Source of the DNA: Gonocerus acuteangulatus
Lineage: Eukaryota > Arthropoda > Insecta > Hemiptera > Coreidae
Reading direction: 5' to 3'
Assembly (NCBI GenBank): GCA_946811695.1
Contig: OX328125.1
Span: 49,383,998-49,447,997 of the forward strand
DNA length: 64,000 bases
Positions 46,501 to 57,973 of the stretch are shown here, in pieces. The translations under genes and the position numbers were made by a program. The notes under the pieces are model-generated. The model searched no databases and was not told where the DNA came from. It saw only the letters and a list, made by a program, of their open reading frames with translations. How positions within the stretch are numbered: position 1 is the first letter of the stretch; each line of letters opens with the position of its first letter.

Positions 46501-48448
46501 TGATTTAATTTATTTTTAAGGGTTTTATGAAATTTTTACCGATCAAATAAAAATTTCGGAGGGGGCTGCAGCCCCCTCAGCACCCCCTTATATACGCCCA
46601 TGGTTTCATGTGCCTGAAACGGACGCTGGTTAAAGAGATCACATTGAAATACTATTGAATATACGTCTCGCTTTCCACTTCGGTCCTTCCATAGGACATT
46701 AACATATTGCATGCTAGGTTCTGTAAACAGAAACAAACCATTATACATAACTTCTTAATTATTTTTTTCATTTTAATTGGCTAATTAAAAATGTCTTGTC
46801 GTACTATTATGTTTATAGTAAAGATGCTATATTTTCAAGCTTTCCCGATGTTTCTCCTAGTTTTTTCTATCCCCTTTTTGCTACTAGACAGATAATAATC
46901 TCAATACATCACGTAGGCTTGCATCCATAAGGGAACTTGGCCTTTTGTTCAACTCCCATCCTCTATGCATGGTCATATAATTGTCACTCTTCCATAACCT
47001 CCTATATCGATTGTCCTCACAAAAATGCCCTGCAATTTTAGGATTTGAAATTGTACATTCGTCGCTTAGGTGTTATTACATGAGTATGGTTTATTTTGAC
47101 TTTAGGTATGAAACCCCGCTATGGTATCGACGCACGTCGAGATTCCGGAATTGCTGTTATGTAATCAAGACAGTTGTTCAGGGAAAACCAAATTAAACAT
47201 TTACGCAGACAGTAAAAATTCAAAAAAGAAATCAATCAAAGCAATGAGTACCCACTAGTTGACATGTTGATTCTAAATCAAGGGATAAAGTGCCCAGTGT
47301 TATTTAATTTTCTTAGTTTGACAGGGGCCTCCGAGAGGAATTACGAGTCCCTGTGCAAATAACTTCACGTGCACCTTAACCACCTCCCTCCATATCATTG
47401 CTAAAAACTATTAATGGAATTATTTAAAACTGGCATTTCTCTGAAAATAAAATAAAATACATTTGGAATTGAACGGAGCGGAAAATGTTAGGTATATAAC
47501 TTTGTTATTTCAAATTATAACGTGAGTAAAAAAAGTCCGTCACGCAGGAGCTGCATAACTAAGCACTTTCCTCAGAATTTGGGTAGTGTAGACTGCTTTC
47601 CAGAAAAATTTGCTTAAAATGTCCTACATAAATAAAATAAAAACATGAATAGTTCTCTTTTAAATTTGTAATGAGTAACTGATCAATTATTAATTTGCTT
47701 CCAGAGTTATGTTTACACATGGTACCTATTACACTACGTAATAAATACAAAAAACCTCATATTATCGTATTTTGATCTAACGCAGGAACAGGATACAGTC
47801 ACTCTAGTAGTTGAAAGCGCTCCTTGCGGCGGCTTTGTGAACCTACGTCTGGCGGGCTTTTCTATTGAAATATATTACAAATTAAACCCCCGCTTTCCGA
47901 TTGACCGATTCAGCTCATTTTTGCAACACTTCTTTCTCATGAGTTACCCACGACGTATACCGCGTTTCGTTACAATACAGCAGAAATTACGACCGGTATG
48001 AGTATATTAGGAATTTGGGTCCGGAGTAAACCCCCCCCTTCTAATGAACCGATTTAGTTCATTTTTACAACACATGTTTACCTGTAGATTACCACTACGA
48101 ATACTGACTTTCGTCGAAATATACCAAAAATCACGGCTGGTAGTGGCGAATTGGTATTGTGGGTCCGGAGTAAACCCCCCCCCCCCTTCTAATGAACCAA
48201 TTTACTTCATTTTTATATCTCACTTTTCTCTCTATATTACCACTACGAATACCAAGTTTCGTTGAAATATAACAAATATTACGGCTGACGTAGTCAAATT
48301 AGTGTTTTGGGTTCGGGGTAAACCCCCCCCCCTTCCGGTGGACCGACTTTGGTGGTTAACGAACTCGTTCAATCGTTTGCTAATTGAATGCTATATACCA
48401 AGTTTCGTGACGAAAAAACAAAAACTCTGGCCGCTATCGTGTTAACAG

Positions 48449-48508
<60 letters not shown>

Positions 48509-49688
48509 CTGTTAACACGATAGCGGCCAGAGTTTTTGTTATAAATTTATATATATCTATATATAAATTTTAACGGGGGTCATTTTCGGTGTCTACTAGG
48601 TAGGATCGAATGAGTCCAACCTCAATAGCTACTTTCCTTCAGAGGAAAGTGCTAAAAGTACGCTTTGTACTTCTGAGACCACAGACCAACTGTTCTCCTG
48701 CCCCCCCCCCCTCAAGGATTCCTGGACAGCCATACTGATATGTCAAATCACAAATGATTTCAAGTGAGTTGCTATCCCATGTAATTGAAAAGAAATGTCC
48801 TCAAGGATAGATCCTAAACATGATCATTATTTATTTTTTCCCCTTTACTTTACTTTAACTAAATCAATAATCTGGAATATACTAAGTATTTTTCAATTAT
48901 TTTTCAGTTCTCACAGTTGGTACTTCTTCATAGCTCCTACTGTAAGTAAATTAAAACCGCCCGTTAATAATGATGAATTAATTCTTTTTCAGTGCCTACT
49001 CCAGTGTGTCTACAGGAAAATGAAAGCCGTGGGTATTGCTATTTTATAATTTGTTGTCTTAATATTGAAATTTATTATAATTGTAAATTTCTTATTGTTA
49101 TTTTTAAAAGTTAAGTTGGATCATACAACAACTTGGACCTAACTTTTATGTTTTAATTTGTTAAGAGAAAAGTCAGTATTTTAAGGGAATTACATATATG
49201 TTTTGGCTGAAGTACTTTCTCTCAACTTCAATCAGAACTTTATATATTTATTTCTTGAGCTCTGCGGCTTTTTAGGTAAACTCATTTTACAGGTAATTAT
49301 TTTGTTATACACAGGTAGCCCAAAATAATAAAGCCTGGGAACTAAAATGGGTAAAAGGTAAACAAAAACATTAAAGGAAATACATATTAAATTAAAAATA
49401 GGAATTTCAAATAGGGATTGTAAAGTTTCATAAAATACCTACTCCTTAATTCATTGGAGTTGTCTAAAGTTTGTAAGTATGTGATTGAGTGTCAAAGTCT
49501 CATAAGATTTGCATGCTGGTCTACCTTTTCTATCTAGTAATAATGAATAGGTAAGTAGGGTGTGTCGAATATAAAGCTTCATTGAAATTAATTTGAACTT
49601 GTCAATTTTACAGTTGATCATCTTTTTAAGTGTACCTACAATAAGTTTCTGCTGGAAGTATCTACCTTTAAAAATAATTAAACACCGG

Positions 49689-49749
<61 letters not shown>

Positions 49750-52700
49750 TTTACACACACTAGGAAAACCTACTTTTCTCTGGCATGTACATTTATAATA
49801 ATATTAACGTTTAACACTATCATTAACAAAAGATACATTAACATATTCTGTAAAAATGCTAGTGGTATGTTTAGCTTTCCTAATAATGTAGGGTAAGTGG
49901 TAAGTATCAATTATAATAATGAAAATTGGACATATACCTAATCCGTCTTCCATTTTTTTTTTTTTGTACTTTACTGACATTTATTTTATTATCGTTTTCC
50001 TATTATAGGTATTTAAGAAGTCAGGTCCTGTCTATGAAGGTTTTTAAACATTTTCCAATTTAACTAAAACTAGTTCCCAGAAAAAAACATCTCTGAATGA
50101 ATTTTGAAACTTTGAATTTTAAAGAATTAAAGTAATTTTTCGAATAATGGTGACGTCAGTCATCTTCTGTTAATTTTCTTCTGGTAAATAAGTAATGTCC
50201 TCTAATAGATTAACTTTCAAAGAAAACATTTTTTTCAGTAGGCTGCTCCACTCCAAAAATTAAATACTAAAAGAGGAGATCAAGATACAGCCTTCTCCAA
50301 TGTTATTTTCTTTTATTTTTTTGTTGTACGGCACATCCACGTCTTGGCCATTAGCGCCTCCAATTTTATTATTATTCTTTCAGAAATTATGCTGCAAACC
50401 AGAGGCGGATGAAACAAATAACTCAGGAATATAAAAATTCTACTTGAATTTGAGCTTATATTAAATTTTAATTAGGTTCATTAATAACTGTTTCATGTTA
50501 ACTTAGTGTCCACTACCACCCCTCTAACCTTTATCTTCCTGTCCTTTGAAACTTTTCTTTCGACTGTTCCTTCATTTCTCAAGCCACCTTCTTCTGGAAC
50601 TCTCTCGCCCACTTCCCATCCGACTCTAACCTTCCTTATCTCTATTTAAAGCCCTACTTTTCGCTTTTGGTCATTCCGTGTCAAATCAACACAGTGATTT
50701 TTTTTTTACCACCTCAGATTTAAATGAAATTTGGTAAGGAGGTAGCCTTTGTATAGTCTAAGAAAAATACTAAAAATTATTGAAAAATATCAACTGATTT
50801 GGAAATTACAGCTGTAAAATTTCAAAAAATGCTGGTACCTGAAATTTTTGAATTGCTATTGTGGCTCTTATATTTAAGCTAGAGAGCTGGGAGGGGTGTT
50901 ATTTTAAAGCTCTTTGTAAAAACTTTCTTATGATATGCAACACCATATAGGTTAGGAGGAAAAAAAAATGTCTCAAATTCAAAAACAAAATTTTATTTGT
51001 ATATATCTCAAAAAGCGTATTTGTAAAAATTTTCAATTTTTTATATGTTTTTCTAAGTGTATTTAAGAACTTTTTCCTATAGTTTTATGATGGGCTTCCT
51101 AAGGGTTAACCATTTATTAATTTTTTGGTTTTTTTTTTAATATTTTGGACGATATACAAAACATGATCATATATGTATATGTTATGTACTTGCAATTGTA
51201 ATACAACTTTAAATCTTTAAAATGTTTAAACATAATCTTTTTTTATTAAATGAAATTGGTTGATTAATTACAAATTATAATTATAATAGTGAACACATTT
51301 TTATTAAAAAATAAATAGAAATTTCTTAAGTGATAGTTTTGAAAAGGCGTTAACTTACTTTACTTGCCTTCATCAACAAAAGTACTTTAAGGAAATGAAA
51401 AGTAATGCTGAGTAGCTTATGTTATATCCTGCAAAGCTTCATTTGACATTTGAGTATAATTTTCTGTGTGTAAACCCATCCAGTTGGTGTAACGGGATTA
51501 AATTTATACAACAGATCAGTATTTATTTAAATTTTGAGCGTCCATTATAATTAACTGGCATCACAAGAACATCAGGTTTTCATGGAAATGAAAAATATGG
51601 GGAAGGTCCAGCAGGGTGCAGGACTGTGACCTTAAATTCATCTTCATTTTTACACAAAACATATGCCAACCACCATTTAGTGTCATATGTAGCACTTACG
51701 TAACCTTGTATACTCCTTTATTACTAGTTTTTCTAATTTTCTTGTAGTAGACACAGTTTCAGAATTATGATCAAAAGAAAAAGACATTACTTTGATTTTT
51801 AAAAGGTTTCAACTGGTAATAAATCATGAAATTGTTAACGCCTTTTCAAAACTATCACTTAAGAAATTTCTACATACTCTTCTTGGGTGACATAGGTACT
51901 TAAATTTTACTTGTCATCTTCTTAAAGAAGTTTTGTTAATGAAGGCAAGTACAATTTTGTTTAAGGTTTGTTATTAGAAAATGTAATGATAATATAAGTT
52001 TAATTTAGTACTGATTAATTTTATTTTTTAAATAAAAATGTGTTCCCTCTTATAATTATGATTTTTAATTAATCAACCAATTTTATTTAATAAAAAAAGA
52101 TTACGTTCAAACATTTTAAAGAGATTTAAAGTTGTATTGATCATGTTTTGTATATTATTCAAAATATTAGCGTCTTTAAAAAAAAAAAAAAAAAACAATA
52201 AATGGTTAACCCATTGGAATCCCATCATAAAACTTTAGGGATAAGTTCTCAAATACACTTAGAAAAACATATAAAAATTTGAAATTTTTTAAAAATATGC
52301 TTTTTGAGATATATACATATAAAATTTTGTTTTTGAATTTGGGACATTTTTTTTTTTCTCCTAACCTATATGGCGTTGCATATCAAAAGAAAGTTCTTAC
52401 AAAGAGCTTTAAAATAACACCCCTCCCAGCTCTCTAGCTTAAATATAAGAGCCACAATAGCAATTCAAAAATTTCAGGTACCAGCATTTTTTGACAATTT
52501 TTGAAATTTTACGTAGCTGTAATTTCCAAATCAATTGATATTTTTGAATAATTTTTGGTATTTTTCTTAGTCTATAAAAAGGCTATCTCCTCACCAAATT
52601 TCATCAATTTCTGAGATAGTGAGGTTGAAAATGTTTGTTTTTTGTGTTGATTTGACCTGGAATGACTCTTTTCTCCTATCTTCCCAGTATGATTATTAGA

Positions 52701-55700
52701 ATGTATCAGCAGTTTAATTTTTAGGGATTTTATTATGACACTAAAAATGTATTCTTTCCTTCTATATATGTTACCGGCAAAGTATAGAATCCAGGCATTC
52801 TATAGAATGCCTGAGTGGTTTAGGCAAAGTGTAGAATGAACATCGTATTACACACATTGCCTAGGCATTCTATATAATGCCTAGGCATTCTATAGAATCC
52901 CTGTTGCTTATTTGGCAATGTATAAAATTAAAAAGGTTTTGAGTATACTACATAAACTTTACTTAGATACTTGAAAGAAATTATGACAGGTAGAATTTGA
53001 GTGTTCAGATCACTAAAATAAAGCGTTTTCAGCACCGATGTTCTTCAAAGTTTGCACTATAACGTATTTTGGTGCACTAAACATGAATCCGTTAAAAAAA
53101 AAAAAACTTGCTCTCAACTAGGAAAGAAGTAATTAAGCACTAAAGTTCACTGTTATGGGGGCTATAAAAGATGGCGTAAACAGGGTATCCTTAATGAAGA
53201 AGTATAATTAAAATTTAGACTCACCTGTCGTAGTCGTAGCTGATCTGTCGTAAGCTGTCACTTTTGGGCATACGTGCTATGCGTTTCCGCTCGCTCAAGA
53301 AGATATGAAAACCCTAGTCAATCCAACTCGCAGAATTTAATAGAATTCTATTAATTTCTGCGAGTTGGATTAACTAGGGTTTTGATATCTTCTTGAGCAA
53401 GCTTAGCGAGCGGAAACGCATAGCACGTATGCCCAAAAGTCGTCCTAGGCATTCTTCTAATTCTCCTAGATATCATCAGACGCGATGTTCATGAATATAA
53501 ATCCGCAATCGCACCGCCGGTAGTTACTCCTACAAGCTACAAATCCTGTATTTCATACTTTGCCTAAAGCACAGGAGGCATTCTATAGAATGCCTAGGCA
53601 AAGTATGAAATAAGCTTTATTTCATACATTGCCGGCTGGATTTAGGCATTCTATAGAATGCCTGATTATATACTTTGCTGGTAACATATCTCCACTTTCC
53701 CCATACCCAAATCTCCCTTCCATCCTCCCAAACACATACTATCCTTCGACATTCATTCCTGTCTTCATATTATTATTTAGATTTACTTCATTATTTAGTT
53801 TTATGTACATATAACCTAACTCAGAGTTAGAATTGTATTTATTTGAATAATGTGAAATATATGTTATTCTTAAGGGATGCATTTCTCAAAATAAAGTCTT
53901 TTTTTTTAATTCATTTATAGAAAATATTATACAAAACATGCTTTGAATTACATTTAATTTGCAGTATGTGATATTTGTTTTTAATAATAACATTTTTTTT
54001 TCTTTTTAATTAGGTGGATGAAAGTGGACTGCCCACGGGACCAGCTTTGGTAGAGATATTCACCGAAGGTGTGAAAGACCGCAATTACTACCTTGCTACT
54101 ATACAATCAGTACAACAGTGCCTTGCAAAGGAAATAAAACAGAGAAAAGAAAGTCCCTTGATTGCCCAAGGTAAATATATTTTGTTCAAAATGGTTTCTA
54201 TTTATCGTACCTGTACATCAGACGTAAAATGCTGTAAGATTTACAAAGCTTTATAAGAAAGGAAAAAATAAGCTTTAGGGGAACGTATTAAATGATCAGT
54301 TGAAGGGTTCAGACTGTTAATAATGTATGATACATTTTTAGGATATTGGGTTTTTTACTGAATGACATTCAATATAGCTCCCTTCGCATGTTTCTAGTGT
54401 AAATTAATCCAGGAACTATTTTCATAACAGTTTGATGGAACAAGAGGCTACATGCTAGCTTCGATTGATCGTCAGTAAATTGAAAGAAATATACACAAAC
54501 TATTATCCAGCCTAACCCTTTAATTGTTATATATGATGTAAAACACTTTTTATTCCCCTTTTAGCTTTTCCTAAAGCTTAGTCTACAGTCAACTTTTATA
54601 TATTTTTCAAATCTGCTTCACGACGTTTTATTCATTTGAAAATATGGTCAGGATAATTTTTTTTTTTTTTTTTTACGGCAAATCGATACCTCGGCCATTA
54701 GCACCGACATCCTGGTACAATGAGAAATTTCCACAACAAGCCATGAGATGAGAAAATTCCTGCTGCCAGTGGGAATCGAACCCACCATCTCCCGCTTGAG
54801 AAACTAATATGTTAGACACTAGACCACTTGGAGACCCGGTCAGGATAATTATCCCAGTTTTAGGTCTTGATTGTCCTCTGATATAAAGATTCGTGATTTG
54901 AATGTCGACTGTATGTGGGAGCTGATTAAAAATAAACATTCTTGTGAAAATAAAAGTTTGTTTCACTAGCATAAGGGGGCGAGGTTAGCTCAGTGGCAGA
55001 GCACTCGTCTAATATGCTTGAGGACCCTAAGTTCAAAACTCGAGCGCACTAAAGATTTTATCTTCTAGTGTCTTTATTCGTGATTTGGATTCGGGATCCC
55101 ACACCATCCCTAGGCCCACCCAGCATTTAATTAATTTATTAATGGGTATTCAAACACTAATGGCCCAGTTGTGGGTGCGCAGTAAAAAAAAAATTAATTA
55201 ATGGGTACTAAAAAGGGGAAAATCAGGTGGCCGGAGCATGGTTTTGACCAAACTGTCTTTCTAGTCCTTCCTGGCCAAGAATCAGATACCTCTAAAGTAT
55301 CTGCCCCAAATTTCTTTGCTTTAAAAGGTTGGATAATTAACATATGTCGCTATATATTTTTTTATTGTGCATTTGAAACAATTCTTGACCTATCATAATA
55401 GATTATGAAGTTTATATAATGTATAAACTTCATAATCTATGTATGTCATATTATCACATACATTTGAATCATATTTCAAGCAATCCCTTGTGGCAATATT
55501 TGTATTAGACCAAATAGAGTAATTTAAGGTAAGTTATACTTTGGAAAATCAATAATTACTTGAAACATGTTACTACTACAAAAATCGTTACTACTAATCT
55601 TGAAAACACTTTCAAAATATTTCATTCAATTGTCTACTACAGATTCTGAGTATTTCATTGCACCAAACCATGCTGAGTAACTTTTTATTTACATTAACCA

Positions 55701-57903
55701 AAATATAGCAGATGGCAGGCAAGCAGACCTGATTCTGGCATAGGAAATGCATGTTCAACTCCTGGTTGTTGAACAATAGGCTACTGAACAAATTCCTTCC
55801 TCCACCATTGATGTTAAGAAAGGGTGGGAACCTGTACAAAACGATAATGGCTAAAGAAGCAGATATTTATTTTATTTTTGTATTTTTATTCATTATTTAT
55901 TTCTATTTAATAGGACTATACCCCATCATAAAATAATAATTGATTTCATATAAAAGAATGCAAAAAAATAAAATAAAAATAATTAAATCAATATATAATA
56001 TTTTTCAGCTGAAGGATACACGTGCGATGTGGCTTATGACATGTTTATGTGTGTCAGCGAACAAATTGAATTGGTAAGTTATATCAAAACTTTTCAGTGA
56101 GTGGAAACAAATGGTGTTCAGAACAGAAGGGCAAACTTGCCATTTATTGTTGTTATTTTATTGTTTGTCTCGTTTATTAACAGCGCACAGTGTGGTAGGT
56201 GCAGTTTGTTTTGCTTTCCTTTGTAATACAAGAAATCCACATAGAAGAAAGTGAGGGGTTTGGCTATAGCTGCCCAGAGCAGAAGGGGTTTGGCAAGTTT
56301 GCCCTTCTAGTTGAGAATGCCTTATATGCTCTAAACACTCTTATATATTGCAACATTTGAATTAGGGATTCATTTATTTGAATTTAAAATAATAAGAGAA
56401 TAGAAATTACCAATATTTTGAGATATGTATCAGCTTGTCAGGCAGAACAATAGCACAAGAGATAACTTCATAAAATGTTCCAACTTTTAACGTTAATTGT
56501 ACAGATCATCAATTAAATGAATGATTAGTTTTAATATAATGAGGTGTTGTTGCACAAGTCCTTCAGCCAGCGGCAATAGGATTTTAAAAGAGATAGACGA
56601 TATCTTGAGCTTAGCCTGTTTTTACTGTATGAGTGGTTAAGAGTAGACCTGGGCACTACTGGAACAATTTATTTCTCAAATAAATTAAATGGTTATTTCA
56701 TGAAATAATTATTTCCGAAATAATGGAAATTTTTTAAATGTTATTTTATACTTAACCCTTTAGAGACTGAATATGGCGGAGTGAAAACGGGCTTGCTGGA
56801 CCAAGTACTAGTGATGCCAACTGTGTCCACTGAACCGACTACTTTTTGACTCTGCAATTGCGTTCTTTTCTTTAATTACGCATAGTTTCGGATCATCCAT
56901 TCTGATCCGGACTTAAGACCGGCAGAGGTGGAACTTTTTTTTTCATTTTTATTTATTTTTTTTTTTTTGCATTTTAAAATATTTTGGGGGGTTCAGAAAA
57001 AAAAGTGATGAAAAGGGTAGCAATACTTCAGCGTGTCATAAGAACCACTAACAGACGGCTCTAGGGACAGAGCTACTAAAGTAGCACACAGGCTAGAAAC
57101 GCTGGAGAAGCCAAGCTACTATAGTAGCTCATGGTCCAGGGAGCCCACCTCTCTCCGAGCTTGTATAGTAGCTCACGGTCTCTAAAGGGTTAAATAAAAC
57201 AATCTTCATCAGATAACTAGATGTATTTATTCCTTGAAATAACTATTTGAATATTTTGATCATTCTTTGAAATAAATCAACATATTTCTAAAAGCTTTAT
57301 TTCTGAAATAACTATTTGATCATTGATATTTCAGTATTTTTTATTTATGAAATAAATTATTTCACAGAGATGCAAAATAACTTCATAATGAAATAACGTT
57401 TGAAATGCATGAGAATAATGGGAATGGTTAATACTACCCTCAAAACAGGGTTTAAGGAGATAATCCTTCTAAGACTATTATCGGGGTCCCCCCGTGGTCT
57501 ACTGGTTAATGCCTTAGATTCTTATGCGGGAGATGGTGGGTTCGATTCCCACCAGCAGGAATTTTCTCATCTAACGGCTCATTGAGAAAATTCCTGGTTG
57601 CACCTGGATGTTGGCGCTAATGGCCCAGATTTCGATGCGCCGGAAAAAAAAAATCTTATTTTCAATACTTTTTTTTAATGGCGCATCGACCAATCTGGGC
57701 CATTAGCTCTTCAATATATTCTCTTGATTAGCATTTCCTTTTCTACTTTTTTCTATCTACTAGTGTTAAAAACATATACTTAATGAAAGGAAGTAAATGA
57801 TTAATCTAATTCCTAATAAATATCAATATAATATTTATATTATATTTTGTTTATAAACAAAATGTCTGTTTATTTATATAAATATATATACATATATAAT
57901 ATG

Positions 57904-57973
<70 letters not shown>

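Larger units (their letters stand above)
47531..48660. mobile_element. family B element, long copy with tandem repeats
   Basis: Left: AAAAAGTCCGTCACGCAGGA, CTAAGCACTTTCCTC. Right: GTCATTTTCGGTGTCTACTA, TTCAGAGGAAAGTGCTAAAA. Contains a three-copy tandem repeat of about 145 bp and a perfect palindrome. Lies in OBP intron 3, about 330 bases before the microexon. Confidence 0.7.

Noticed and set aside
47876..48335. CRISPR-like array
   Set aside because: Units are about 145 bp direct tandem repeats without spacers, in a eukaryotic transposon.
54014..54256. Reading OBP exon 5 on through its donor to 54256
   Set aside because: GTAAAT after 54170 and the fit of the next exon show the true end; residues beyond it are intron.
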